From assembly GCF_000407185.1 (NCBI RefSeq), contig NZ_KE136481.1, forward strand, positions 327,136 through 391,135: a DNA stretch of 64,000 nt, in the 5' to 3' direction. The notes beneath the pieces were generated by a model, which worked only from the letters and a program-made list of their open reading frames with translations, did no database searches and was not told the origin of the DNA. The stretch is from Enterococcus malodoratus ATCC 43197. Its GTDB lineage: Bacteria > Bacillota > Bacilli > Lactobacillales > Enterococcaceae. Positions within the stretch are counted from its first letter, which is position 1. The number at the start of each line of letters is the position of its first letter. A program made the translations under genes and the position numbers. Positions 32,787 to 41,248 of the stretch are shown one piece after another.

Positions 32787-33764
32787 CTAGTAAGAAAGCT
32801 TCCACATATAACGACGTTTGGTCAACGGATGTTCTCTTGCGTAAGAAAGTTCTTCTGCATATACTCTGAATACAGCAGTGATTACAAATGGATTAAAGTA
32901 ATCCAAAACTTCTTTTTCAATATGAGCGGACAAGCCATAATCCAACGCATCAACAACTTCTGTTTTCGCATCGAAGCGGTCCAAGAAGGCCAAAGCGCGA
33001 GAATCGATGGCTCGTGTTTTTCCATCATTCATTAACAGGATAAACGGTACGTCCTTATCAACAATTTCAAAAGGACCATGGAAAAATTCTCCCGCGTGGA
33101 AAGTACCAGAGTTGATCCACTGCATTTCCATCATTAGACAAACAGAAGAAGAATAAGCCACTTCATGTGTCGCGCCGCTGCTCATGATATAAATAACTTT
33201 CTCATTTTTGAAGCGGTCTGCGAATTGTTTCGCTGCTTTTCGAGCGGATTCCGCGCTTTCTTGTGCCAAATCATAGATTTTTGAAAAGCCATTCAGCATT
33301 TTTTCATAGTGTTCATAGCCTTCGACTTGATTTAATAATTCTACGGCCAATAATAAGCAATAACCGGTTTTTTCAAGTTTTGCGGCATAGTTTTCAGCAA
33401 AGCGATGATAAATAACATAATCTGCATCTTTTGTTAGCGGTGCATCAATCATTCGTGTTAAACTAATTACTGTAGCACCTTTATCTTTGGCAACGGCATT
33501 GGCTTCCACTGTTTCTGGAGTTGCACCTCCAAGTGAAGCCGAGATCACCACGGTGTTCTCATCGACCGAAGTTGGTGTCGCAAAGTTGAATTCGTTGGCT
33601 GTGTAGTGGCTGATGCGTAATTGCTTCGCATTTTGGTCTAAAAAGTATTTTGCTGGATACAAATCTGCTTTTGATGCGCCACAGCCGACGAAGACAACAT
33701 GTTTCACTTCATGCTTTCCTACAATCTCTTTGATAATGTCTTTTGCTTCCATCGTTGAATTCAT
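32787..33764 (-). CDS. SIS-domain Amadori deglycase (GfrE/GfrF/FrlB family)
   Basis: A 325-residue protein with tandem sugar-isomerase (SIS) domains. The first has HVVFVGCGASKADLYPAKYF and VVISASLGGATPETVEA; the second has VIYIMSSGATHEVAYSSSV and HAGEFFHGPFEIV. It ends TKRRYMWKLSY, like FrlB-type enzymes. Such deglycases split 6-phosphoglucoselysine or fructoselysine 6-phosphate into a hexose phosphate and lysine. It is the last gene of the sigma-54 PTS operon (ATG after AGGAGGAAT), while a paralogue is encoded at 36645-37628. Which of the two acts on which substrate cannot be told from sequence. Confidence 0.8.
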   Translation of the reverse strand: MNSTMEAKDIIKEIVGKHEVKHVVFVGCGASKADLYPAKYFLDQNAKQLRISHYTANEFNFATPTSVDENTVVISASLGGATPETVEANAVAKDKGATVISLTRMIDAPLTKDADYVIYHRFAENYAAKLEKTGYCLLLAVELLNQVEGYEHYEKMLNGFSKIYDLAQESAESARKAAKQFADRFKNEKVIYIMSSGATHEVAYSSSVCLMMEMQWINSGTFHAGEFFHGPFEIVDKDVPFILLMNDGKTRAIDSRALAFLDRFDAKTEVVDALDYGLSAHIEKEVLDYFNPFVITAVFRVYAEELSYAREHPLTKRRYMWKLSY

Positions 33765-33856
33765 TTTCTGAATTCCTCCTCAGTTTTCTTTTTTATTTAG
33801 AGAAACGATCCTATGATGTCTTGCTTTTCATCACAGCTCTGTTTCAACTACCAAAG

Positions 33857-34672
33857 TTAAACAAATATTCCTAATGCACTCAAAATCAAGCCGCCGACGA
33901 TACAGATCAAGAGCATGATGCTTGTATTTACTTTCTTTTGCAGCAGCCAGTACATAAACATTGTTAATGCAAACGGCAGCATCTGCGGCATAATATTGTC
34001 TAAAACATCCTGCAGCACAAATGTCTTACCGAATTCGATCGGCGTCGTGATTCCGATCATGCTGGCGATCATTGCACCGATAACCATCAAACCGATAATC
34101 GAGCAGACGTACATCACTCGGTCCATCAACCCGCCCTCATATAATCTAGTCAAATATTTATTCCCCATATTGTATCCAAATTTCCCGCCATAATACGTCA
34201 CAAGAAACGATGGGACGAAGGAAATGATCATCGCTAGGATTGGACCTAAAATACTCCCTTGTTGTGCTAAGTTGATTCCTAAACCAAAGGCTAAAACTCG
34301 AACGGTTCCTTGAAAAAAGGAGTCTCCGATACCGGATAAAGGTCCCATCAATGAGGTTTTCACCGAGTTGATCGTATCTGGATTAAAGCCTTCTTGATCC
34401 CCGTAATATTGTTCTTCCATTGAAGCAGCTAAGCCCAATACAAACGCGCTCGTTTGCGGTGTGCAGTTGTAATACAGCATATGCCGCTGATAAGCTTCTT
34501 TTTTCAACGTTTCATCTTTAGGATCTTTATAGATACGATCTAGAGTTGGAGCGATTCCGTATAAGAAACCCATATTCATCGCACGCTCATAATTCCAAGA
34601 ATCCTGTATCGCCCATGAGCGCCAGAAAAATTGCCAATACTTCCGACCATTTTGATCTTTTTCTTTTGCCAT
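33857..34672 (-). CDS. PTS mannose-family IID component (GfrD-like)
   Basis: A 271-residue membrane protein. The long cytoplasmic N-terminal part begins FWRSWAIQDSWNYERAMNMGF, the IID signature, with NCTPQTSAFVLGLAASMEEQY and LMGPLSGIGDSFFQGT; several C-terminal membrane segments follow. With IIC it forms the translocator of the mannose-fructose-sorbose PTS class. It starts 14 bases after the IIC stop. Confidence 0.9.
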   Translation of the reverse strand: MAKEKDQNGRKYWQFFWRSWAIQDSWNYERAMNMGFLYGIAPTLDRIYKDPKDETLKKEAYQRHMLYYNCTPQTSAFVLGLAASMEEQYYGDQEGFNPDTINSVKTSLMGPLSGIGDSFFQGTVRVLAFGLGINLAQQGSILGPILAMIISFVPSFLVTYYGGKFGYNMGNKYLTRLYEGGLMDRVMYVCSIIGLMVIGAMIASMIGITTPIEFGKTFVLQDVLDNIMPQMLPFALTMFMYWLLQKKVNTSIMLLICIVGGLILSALGIFV

Positions 34673-34686
34673 TTTATTCCCTCCTC

Positions 34687-35472
34687 TTATAGATCATCCA
34701 ATGCATCAGGTTCTTCTGCCGATCCGCCGCCGCTTCCACCAGATTTATTTGCTTCGATCTGATACATGACAAAGGCCACGATACCAGCAAATAATGCCAC
34801 TCCTGTAATTCCTAAGCCTGAATAAGCAGTGATCAAGAAACCTAAAACTAGAAACGGCATCATTTTTTTAGACAGCATTGTTTGCAGCAGCAAAGCAAAC
34901 CCGTACGCTGGCAGCAGCTTACTTGCTAGACTCAACCCATCAGTAATCCATTCAGGAATTGCGTCAACGATCGATTTAACCAAATCCGTTCCAAAATAAA
35001 TCGCTAGAAAAATAGGAACAAAATACATCAATGAATACAAGATCGTCCCCCAGACAATGTGAATGTGCTGTACCCGTTTGAACTTCCCTTCCTCAATCAA
35101 CGAATCGGCTCGGTGTGTTAAACTGGCTAAAACGGTCCGCATCAAAATTCCTAAGAGCTGTCCTAAAATGGCGATCGGTATCGCGATTGTCAAAGCCGTC
35201 TCTGCATTTGAACCGGATAAAATTGCAAAAGCTGTTGCGATAACTGCTCCTAATGTCATATCTGCAGGTACGGCGGCTCCAACCTGAACGACCCCCAAAG
35301 AGATCAACTCGATCGATGCTCCGACAAGCAGCCCTTTCTCCAAGTCTCCCAATGCCAAACCTACGAGTGTCCCAACGATCAACGGCCGCTCGAAGTTCAG
35401 TCGGCCCAGAATTCGGGAGTCCAGCATGACGAATACACCAATCAATCCTAAAACTATTGATTGAACCAACAT
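34687..35472 (-). CDS. PTS mannose-family IIC component (GfrC-like)
   Basis: A 261-residue polytopic protein. It opens MLVQSIVLGLIGVFVMLDSR and contains RPLIVGTLVGLALGDLEKGL and GASIELISLGVVQVGAAVP, the IIC hallmark region. The C-terminus is polar and Gly-rich (SGGSGGGSAEEPD). ATG follows AAGGAGGGC. Together with IID it imports the sugar or Amadori compound. Confidence 0.9.
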   Translation of the reverse strand: MLVQSIVLGLIGVFVMLDSRILGRLNFERPLIVGTLVGLALGDLEKGLLVGASIELISLGVVQVGAAVPADMTLGAVIATAFAILSGSNAETALTIAIPIAILGQLLGILMRTVLASLTHRADSLIEEGKFKRVQHIHIVWGTILYSLMYFVPIFLAIYFGTDLVKSIVDAIPEWITDGLSLASKLLPAYGFALLLQTMLSKKMMPFLVLGFLITAYSGLGITGVALFAGIVAFVMYQIEANKSGGSGGGSAEEPDALDDL

Positions 35473-35486
35473 TTAAAGCCCTCCTT

Positions 35487-35957
35487 TTAAATTAATTTAT
35501 TTAAATCCTCTGATTTAGAGGTTGGTATCTGCTGCATGTATTGTTTTATCCCCATTTCCTTCAACTGATTGGCTTCTCCCTGCTCCTCCTCGTTTAGAAA
35601 AATGGCGCTGCCGAATTGTTTACCGTCATTCGTTTTAGGTATTCCGCCATAATTAATTTCCTTAATCTTTGGGTACGCCTTGCAAAACGCCAATGTTTCT
35701 TTCGTATTCCCAAAGATCAGCATGATATTTTCCTTTAATGTTTCAACCTTCGCCATTTTTGATAACGCTTCGTCTACTGTAAAAATATTCAGCTTCACAC
35801 CAGTGGGTTTGGCTAAGTTCAGCGACATCTTCTTAAATTCATCTGTGGCTGCCTCTTTATTGATCACGATAATGCGATTGATCCCCTGTGACTTGGTCCA
35901 AGAAAAAACCACTTGTCCATGCAATAAACGGTAATCAATGCGGACTAGTTTAATCAT
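35487..35957 (-). CDS. PTS mannose-family IIB component (GfrB-like)
   Basis: A 156-residue cytoplasmic protein. The phosphorylation site is His13 in RIDYRLLHGQVVFSW, and IIVINKEAATDEFKKM and EINYGGIP are family features. It passes phosphate from IIA to the incoming substrate. Its ATG overlaps the IIA stop (ATGA). Confidence 0.9.
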   Translation of the reverse strand: MIKLVRIDYRLLHGQVVFSWTKSQGINRIIVINKEAATDEFKKMSLNLAKPTGVKLNIFTVDEALSKMAKVETLKENIMLIFGNTKETLAFCKAYPKIKEINYGGIPKTNDGKQFGSAIFLNEEEQGEANQLKEMGIKQYMQQIPTSKSEDLNKLI

Positions 35958-36373
35958 AAATCGTCCCCTCCAATATTTATTTTTTCTGCTAATAGCTGTT
36001 TACAGTCAATCATTCCTCGACGGCTGTCCTCGAGGATATTTGCCAATTGATCAGAATCAATTCTTCCGGTCTGCGTCGCGATCGAGATCACCAACGGCAA
36101 ATTCATTCCTGCAAATAAGTGCAGCTCTGGATGCTTTTGCTGAATCGTTAACAAATCGTTATTGACGCTGCCACCAAAAATATCGGTCAAAATGTAGACA
36201 TCCTCATAGCCGGTCGTTTCTAATAGACGTTCTACTTGATTTTTGATTGGTTCATCCTCATCACGAAATGCCGAGAGAGCAAAAATATTTCCTTCATCGC
36301 CAATAATCATTGATACAGTCTGCTTCAATCCCTGCGAAAACTCTCCATGGCTTGCTAAAATAATCTTGTTCAT
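35954..36373 (-). CDS. PTS mannose-family IIA component (GfrA-like)
   Basis: A 139-residue protein with the phospho-acceptor His9 in MNKIILASHGEFSQGL, and ILTDIFGGSVNND and AGMNLPLV as family marks. It receives phosphate from HPr and is the first gene behind the sigma-54 promoter; ATG follows AGGAGGATAGGG. Operon order IIA-IIB-IIC-IID-SIS matches gfr-type Amadori-compound operons described in Salmonella and Enterococcus faecium. Confidence 0.9.
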   Translation of the reverse strand: MNKIILASHGEFSQGLKQTVSMIIGDEGNIFALSAFRDEDEPIKNQVERLLETTGYEDVYILTDIFGGSVNNDLLTIQQKHPELHLFAGMNLPLVISIATQTGRIDSDQLANILEDSRRGMIDCKQLLAEKINIGGDDL

Positions 36374-36410
36374 TCCCTATCCTCCTTATAACTGTTCTCA
36401 CTTTTATATT

Positions 36411-36428
36411 AAGCAACTACCGTGCCAA
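36411..36428 (-). promoter_or_regulatory. Sigma-54 promoter (-24/-12) of the PTS operon
   Basis: On the minus strand TTGGCACGGTAGTTGCTT fits the RpoN consensus TGGCAC-N5-TTGCW exactly, 38 bases upstream of the IIA start codon. It pairs logically with the LevR-type activator at 29916-32645. Confidence 0.9.
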
Positions 36429-36442
36429 CTTTAGTTACAGCC

Positions 36443-36525
36443 GTCAAAACCAGTTCTGACAAGGGTTTATCAAATGCTTCCAACACTCTGGATAGTGGTG
36501 AAGGTAATGTGCGGAAAGAGTGTTG
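36443..36525. promoter_or_regulatory. Candidate enhancer (UAS) sites for the LevR-type activator
   Basis: Two dyads lie upstream of the sigma-54 promoter: an 18-bp near-palindrome at 36443-36460 (GTCAAAACC / AGTTCTGAC) and a perfect inverted repeat CAACACTCT (36481-36489) / AGAGTGTTG (36517-36525). The second is centred about 90 bp from the -12 element, a distance usual for enhancer sites. Confidence 0.4.
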
Positions 36526-36597
36526 ACGTATAGATGAAGAAGAGAATGCCGAAAAAAAGACTCCTTTCTTCTATATAATAGCATGCGGATTTGTTGC

Positions 36598-36635
36598 AAA
36601 AAAAATCACCCAGCGGTTTTTTATCCACTGGGTGA
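36598..36635 (-). terminator. Terminator of upstream SIS gene
   Basis: TCACCCAGTGG / CCGCTGGGTGA with one mismatch and eight T on the minus strand, just beyond the stop at 36645. Confidence 0.8.
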
Positions 36636-36644
36636 AAGCCTGTT

Positions 36645-37628
36645 CTAATTGTATTGCGCTTTCCACATATAAGTGCGAGTCATGTAGTCTTTTTTGATCT
36701 GGTAGGCCAGCTCTCGCATAAAGACATTGTTCAAAATCGGAGAGAAAATCAAATGATTGAAATGCTCACTGACCTTGGAATCGAATTTATTCAGTCCCAG
36801 ATCCTGAGCGTCTAACAGAAAGACATTTTTACCGCCAAATTCCTGTAAAAAGCGCGCCGCGCGCTCATCGTTCGAACGGCTGCCGCCCTCACCCACAAGC
36901 AAGAAAACAGAGGTTTCCTCATTGATTACCTCAAACGGCCCATGGAAGAAATCACAGCAGTTAACTGTTGGTGAATCAATCTGCAGCATCTCCATGATGT
37001 TGCAGATTGAGAAGATATAGGCTGCGCCAAATGTCGCCCCGCTCCCCAAGACATGAATGGACTTCGACTCACGATTTTGCAGTGCCCATTTGATCGCCTT
37101 GGTTCGAATATCCGTTACAGCCTGTCGATAGGCACTATCAACTCCTTCGAAGCTTTGTAACGCGACAGACACATGTTCATACCCTTCAACAACATCCAAA
37201 AGAAGCATCGCGATTTTCAATCCATAAGCGGCATTCGTTTTAGAAAAATCGCTGCTGTCCACCGCGACAGAATCGTAAACAAATTTGAAATCACAAACCT
37301 CTGTTAATTCCGATTCATCGACGTATAACGCAATAGTCGCCGCCCCTAGTTTCTTAACGACCTTCGCTGCTTCAATCGTTTCCGGTGTCCCTCGCATAGA
37401 ACAAACCACAGCGACAGTATTCTCTCCCACAAAAGCAGGCGGTGCCTGAACAAATTCATTGCTGGTAATATTTTTAGACCGAAGCTTCTTCGCTTCCTGA
37501 TCCAAAAAATAATGTCCGGGATAAAAGCCGCCATAGCTGCCTCCCGCCGCCAACCAAACGACATTCTCGATTCCTCCGACCTTTTGCTTCTCTTCGTTAA
37601 TTGCTTCAATAATTTCTCTTAGTTCCAT
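36645..37628 (-). CDS. Second SIS-domain Amadori deglycase
   Basis: A 327-residue paralogue of the protein at 32787-33764, with the same architecture. SIS1 has NVVWLAAGGSYGGFYPGHYF and VAVVCSMRGTPETIEA; SIS2 has IHVLGSGATFGAAYIFSI and CCDFFHGPFEVI; the tail is RTYMWKAQYN. It is transcribed alone, ends in its own terminator, and diverges from the GntR/UTRA gene across a 170-base region full of GTTCAA palindromes. It thus seems to be under different control from the sigma-54 operon. ATG follows GCGAGGAAG. Confidence 0.8.
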   Translation of the reverse strand: MELREIIEAINEEKQKVGGIENVVWLAAGGSYGGFYPGHYFLDQEAKKLRSKNITSNEFVQAPPAFVGENTVAVVCSMRGTPETIEAAKVVKKLGAATIALYVDESELTEVCDFKFVYDSVAVDSSDFSKTNAAYGLKIAMLLLDVVEGYEHVSVALQSFEGVDSAYRQAVTDIRTKAIKWALQNRESKSIHVLGSGATFGAAYIFSICNIMEMLQIDSPTVNCCDFFHGPFEVINEETSVFLLVGEGGSRSNDERAARFLQEFGGKNVFLLDAQDLGLNKFDSKVSEHFNHLIFSPILNNVFMRELAYQIKKDYMTRTYMWKAQYN

Positions 37629-37712
37629 CGTGCTTCCTCGCTTTCTTTTAATCGCCTTAAGTAATTACCTTTCAATAATACGAGTTTAATACATGTTCGG
37701 TTCAATGTCAAT

Positions 37713-37757
37713 ACAAGTTCAATACATATAGCTGAACTTGTACTATAGTTGAACTAT
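37713..37757. promoter_or_regulatory. GntR/UTRA operator palindromes
   Basis: A perfect inverted repeat ACAAGTTCA (37713-37721) / TGAACTTGT (37733-37741) and a smaller palindrome ATAGTTGAACTAT (37745-37757) share the GTTCA core. Another GTTC element lies at 37695. They sit between the divergent SIS and gntR genes, where an autoregulated GntR would bind. Confidence 0.65.
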
Positions 37758-37797
37758 CAATTCTTTTTGATTATAATGAAGAAAAGGCGGTGTGAAG

Positions 37798-38505
37798 ATG
37801 ATTCAAAAGGTTAATGATGAGAACAAGCCTCTTTATTTACAGATAAAAGAAACGATTCTCCAGCAGATCCACCAGAAGGAATTGACTCCCGGTGATAAAT
37901 TGCTTTCAGAAGCGCAATTTCAAAAGCGGTTCAATGTAAGTCGAATTACGGTTCGCAAAGCGATTGATGAACTGGTAGAGGAAGGCTATTTGACTCGTCT
38001 CCAAGGAAAAGGAACCTTTGTAAAAAATCGCCAACAAGCGCAGCAGCAAAGTTTATCCCTGACTCAACTTTGCTTGGAGCAAGGAAAAAAGCTGACCTCG
38101 GATGTCCTTTCCTTACAGGAGCTTCCCGTTCCCGCAGAATTTAGTAATCTTTTCAATTCTGAGACGGTTCTATCAGTCCAGCGTCTTCGTAAAATCAACG
38201 GTGTACCAATTATGCTGGAGAATAACTTTTTCCCAATGCATTTTACCTTCTTGTTTGAGGAAGACTTAACCGGATCACTGTATCAGGTACTTAATCGTTT
38301 TGCCGTTGAACCAAAATATAAGGGAATGAATCAAGTATCCATCAGCGAATTGACCGAGGAACAGGCTAAGCTGTTTAATGTGCAAAGCGGACTATCGGTG
38401 ATCCACCACAGAGGTACTGTGTATGATTCAAAAAATCAGCTGGTCCTTGCCTCCGAGGAGTTGGTGAGAGTTGATTTACCAGATTTGTTCAACTATTATT
38501 TATAA
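37798..38505 (+). CDS. GntR-family regulator with UTRA domain
   Basis: A 235-residue repressor from ATG at 37798-37800 (AAAGGCGG upstream). The winged HTH (about 8-72) contains LTPGDKLLSEAQFQKRFNVS, with ITVRKAIDELVEEGYLTR. The UTRA ligand domain (about 90-235) contains VLSVQRLRKINGVPIMLENN. UTRA usually binds a sugar phosphate. It likely controls the divergent deglycase gene and itself through the GTTCA palindromes. Confidence 0.85.
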   Translation: MIQKVNDENKPLYLQIKETILQQIHQKELTPGDKLLSEAQFQKRFNVSRITVRKAIDELVEEGYLTRLQGKGTFVKNRQQAQQQSLSLTQLCLEQGKKLTSDVLSLQELPVPAEFSNLFNSETVLSVQRLRKINGVPIMLENNFFPMHFTFLFEEDLTGSLYQVLNRFAVEPKYKGMNQVSISELTEEQAKLFNVQSGLSVIHHRGTVYDSKNQLVLASEELVRVDLPDLFNYYL

Positions 38506-38526
38506 AAAGTGACGAACATAAAAAAA

Positions 38527-38566
38527 GAGGGCCTATTTCCAATGACTGGAATAGACCCTTTTTTTG
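38527..38566 (+). terminator. Terminator after gntR
   Basis: AGAGGGCCTATTTCCA / TGGAATAGACCCTT with one mismatch, followed by seven T. Confidence 0.8.
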
Positions 38567-38773
38567 TTAAATCATCATACGCCATTGCCAGCGTTGACTA
38601 TCGAAATAACTGATTCCGATGTAAGCTAGAATACTGGCTAATAAAAACTGTACTCATCAGACAGCTTCAATACCTTGGCTCCATAACTAAGTCAAAATCA
38701 GCAAAATGGCAATATTATAAAGCGTCCGCAGCGAGTTCCAAAAAAATGCAACAACCCATAAAAAAGCAGCCAT
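38567..38773 (-). pseudogene. Decayed small membrane-protein gene
   Basis: A 69-codon frame from ATG at 38771-38773 to TAA at 38567-38569 is interrupted by three in-frame stops (codon 29 TAG, codons 39-40 TGA TGA). The parts still read as a hydrophobic protein: MAAFLWVVAFFWNSLRTLYN before, and FLLASILAYIGISYFDSQRW after the stops. No frameshift is needed to join them. It lies 31 bases after the FMN-binding gene on the same strand, so it was probably the last gene of that operon. Confidence 0.55.
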
Positions 38774-38804
38774 TTACAACACTGCTATAACAAGAAAAGA
38801 AAAT

Positions 38805-39188
38805 TTAATTTCCGGAAACTAGCGCATCTTCAACAGCTTTCAGGATCGTTATACTGCTCTGCGTCGCCCCGCTGATAGCGTCCACCTCCAAACTTTGTTT
38901 ATCGATAATTCTGTTCACGATCTTCTCACCGTTCTTGCCTAAACCAGTCATATGATCTTTGATTTGAATCGCGGATATTTTACCTTTCTCCACACTCACT
39001 TGTACCCTGGCCGAGACTGGTTTGATCTGTGCAAAACCTATATACTCGCCATCGGCTACTTTAGAAATGTCGAGCTCGTTGACCCTCACTTTTTTCAACG
39101 TCCGCTTTGTTAAAATGCCTGTCCCGAGCTTTATACAGACCACCAGTGCTACTACAACAATCAAAATAATTATCGTTCGTTTCCCCAT
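38805..39188 (-). CDS. Membrane-anchored FMN-binding domain protein
   Basis: A 127-residue protein from ATG at 39186-39188 (AGAAGGG upstream). An N-terminal membrane anchor (about 5-22) is followed by an FMN-binding domain with GEYIGFAQIKPVSARVQVSV, and at the end DAISGATQSSITIL, where SGAT marks the Thr that carries covalent FMN in this family. It would act in electron transfer outside the membrane. It is co-transcribed with flavodoxin and MarR genes. Confidence 0.8.
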   Translation of the reverse strand: MGKRTIIILIVVVALVVCIKLGTGILTKRTLKKVRVNELDISKVADGEYIGFAQIKPVSARVQVSVEKGKISAIQIKDHMTGLGKNGEKIVNRIIDKQSLEVDAISGATQSSITILKAVEDALVSGN

Positions 39189-39209
39189 ATTCTTCAATCC
39201 CTTCTCTTT

Positions 39210-39716
39210 TTAAATAATCCTATCTAATTCAGCTAAATCGATAAAATCCACACAACTCACGTCTACAACTTGTTCGATGGCTTTTTCGATATCAAATTTC
39301 TCCTGCTCTATTTTCTTTTTACTAGCCATGGAGATCATTTTCACGATCAATTTCTCCGGCAGTTTCATCTGTTCTTTTACTAATCGGCCTCTTAAATGAA
39401 CAGTCGCTGCTTCAGGAAAATCCTCACTAATCCCCTTTTGTATCTCAGCTAGTTTCTCCTGATCGTTTTTTGACGATAAACCAACAGAAACTATTGTCAT
39501 TTCTTTCTTATCATCAATTTTTTTCTTCCACTCCTCCAACCCTAGAACTTTTCCAGCGTAAACACTGCCAAAATAATAGATATTTCTCGCCGTTATTAGC
39601 TCCTTTGAAGTAACTTGAGCCTGCTCTAATATTGGATAGTGCCGCGAATTTGCGAATTCTCTAGCATAAATTTCCGAACTACCTTTTTTCGTTGCGTAGA
39701 TCACGATCGTTGTCAT
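39210..39716 (-). CDS. Flavodoxin-domain protein (Flavodoxin_5/HemG-like)
   Basis: A 168-residue protein. The FMN phosphate loop is near the N-terminus (VIYATKKGSSEIYAREFA), with NIYYFGSVYAGKVLGLEEW and MTIVSVGLSS following. HemG-like flavodoxins move electrons between quinones and partner enzymes. ATG follows AAGGAGGAAA and lies one base after the MarR gene. With the FMN-binding protein it forms a small redox module. Confidence 0.75.
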   Translation of the reverse strand: MTTIVIYATKKGSSEIYAREFANSRHYPILEQAQVTSKELITARNIYYFGSVYAGKVLGLEEWKKKIDDKKEMTIVSVGLSSKNDQEKLAEIQKGISEDFPEAATVHLRGRLVKEQMKLPEKLIVKMISMASKKKIEQEKFDIEKAIEQVVDVSCVDFIDLAELDRII

Positions 39717-39717
39717 T

Positions 39718-40224
39718 CTATTTCCTCCTTGGTTTATCTAACTTATTTTCCATTGCTTCCAGCTTTTCCGCACCGTCATATAATTTCATAAAAATAGAAA
39801 AAAACAGCTCCAATTCTTCATCTGAATAATTTTCAAAAATTGCATGTAATGCTTGGTTATGTAATGGTGCAACTGTTTGAAAATACTCTTCTCCTTTGAA
39901 TGTTAAGGAAAGATCCGTTTTTCTTCGATCATCACTGTTTCGAGAAATACTGATAAGACCTTTGCTTTCCAATGCCGCTGCCAGCTTCTTCGCATTTTGC
40001 CTCGAGCTGCCCAACAATTCGCCACAGGTTGTTAGATCCAATACCTTTTCTGGTGCCTGTTTGATCATGATCATTACCATAAACTGCTTCATCGTGATCA
40101 GAGGGTCTACTTTGTCAAACGAGGTCTGTAAACGATTGCCTAAAATAAATAAACTGGCAAAAATCGCTCGTTGTTGCTTATCACGACCCGTTTTAAACGC
40201 TTCGGTCAAATCTTCGATAGTCAT
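39718..40224 (-). CDS. MarR-family regulator
   Basis: A 168-residue regulator from ATG at 40222-40224 (ACAGGAGTG upstream). The winged HTH (about 45-115) contains LTTCGELLGSSRQNAKKLAAALESKGLI and NSDDRRKTDLSLT, the MarR wing. It heads the operon with flavodoxin and FMN-binding protein and probably represses it in response to a redox-active or phenolic signal. A palindrome lies in the promoter. Confidence 0.85.
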   Translation of the reverse strand: MTIEDLTEAFKTGRDKQQRAIFASLFILGNRLQTSFDKVDPLITMKQFMVMIMIKQAPEKVLDLTTCGELLGSSRQNAKKLAAALESKGLISISRNSDDRRKTDLSLTFKGEEYFQTVAPLHNQALHAIFENYSDEELELFFSIFMKLYDGAEKLEAMENKLDKPRRK

Positions 40225-40253
40225 AAGAATCACTCCTGTCTCATTACAATACG

Positions 40254-40265
40254 TAACTTGTTACC
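40254..40265. promoter_or_regulatory. MarR operator-like palindrome
   Basis: GTAACTTGTTAC is a 12-bp dyad with perfect 5-base arms, about 30 bases upstream of the marR start and overlapping the likely promoter. It is a candidate autoregulatory site. Confidence 0.5.
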
Positions 40266-40469
40266 TATATTGTACAATCATTTGATCTTATCTTCTATAG
40301 TCCTTTAGTCTTATTCTTAAATCAGTCGTATGGAAGCCCTTTTTAATGATTTTTTGATTTTTTTAAGATTTTATATATTAAAATATCTAATAAAAATGTA
40401 TAATAAATCCATATAAAGCGTTTTCCTGATCTTTTCAACTTTTTAAAGGATCAAAACGGAGGGATTTAG

Positions 40470-41234
40470 TTGAAGAATTCGATCATCAATATCGATAAAC
40501 GTCATAAAGATATTTTGGATATTTTAGAAAAGAATGAACATATGACTACTCTAGAGCTAGCTGATAATTTGGATGTTTCTATTAGTACGATTCGTCGTGA
40601 TTTGCATCTACTAGAGGAAAAAAACGATATCATTCGAAAATTTGGCTATTGCATATTTAATTATGATAATAAACCTGAGAATGATCATTCGGGACCTGTT
40701 CGAATGAAGCAACTCCTTGCCAAGGAAGCGAGTAAACACATTCATAATAACGATACACTCTTTATTAACTCTAGTTCAACGGCTTTAAAAGTAATTGATT
40801 ATTTGCACCTCGACCATTTAACGGTCATTACAAACAATCTAAAAATTAATTACTCTCCACAAAACGCCCATCATAATTATATTTTGACGGGTGGAGAAAT
40901 GCGCTACCCAAAAGAAGCATTAGTTGGTGATGTGGCAGTTCAAACTTTGTCTGGGATTAATGCCGATGTATGTGTTGTCGGCTGCAGTGGGATTGATTTA
41001 GAAAATGGAGTTACTACAAAAACAATCAATGAAGCAACGATCAATACATTGATGGTCAAGCGGACCACAAAATGCAAAGTCTTAGTCGCAGACCATCGAA
41101 AAGTTGGCGTAACTTCTAAATTTAAAATGTCCGACATTTCAGCATTTGATTATTTGATTACCGATCAATTTAGTTCAGAAGAACTTTTAAATGATATCCA
41201 AAATATAGGGGTAAAAGTCGTTCAAGTCACTTAG
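40470..41234 (+). CDS. DeoR-family regulator
   Basis: A 254-residue regulator starting at TTG (GGAGGG nine bases upstream). The N-terminal HTH_DeoR (about 10-65) contains LELADNLDVSISTIRRDLHLL. The sensor domain has LFINSSSTALKVIDYL, ILTGGEMRYPKEALVGDVA and KCKVLVADHRKVG, as in DeoR-type sugar-phosphate regulators. It lies directly before the DUF1576 membrane protein gene with a 14-base gap and likely controls it. Confidence 0.85.
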   Translation: MKNSIINIDKRHKDILDILEKNEHMTTLELADNLDVSISTIRRDLHLLEEKNDIIRKFGYCIFNYDNKPENDHSGPVRMKQLLAKEASKHIHNNDTLFINSSSTALKVIDYLHLDHLTVITNNLKINYSPQNAHHNYILTGGEMRYPKEALVGDVAVQTLSGINADVCVVGCSGIDLENGVTTKTINEATINTLMVKRTTKCKVLVADHRKVGVTSKFKMSDISAFDYLITDQFSSEELLNDIQNIGVKVVQVT

Positions 41235-41248
41235 AGGAGTGTGATTCT

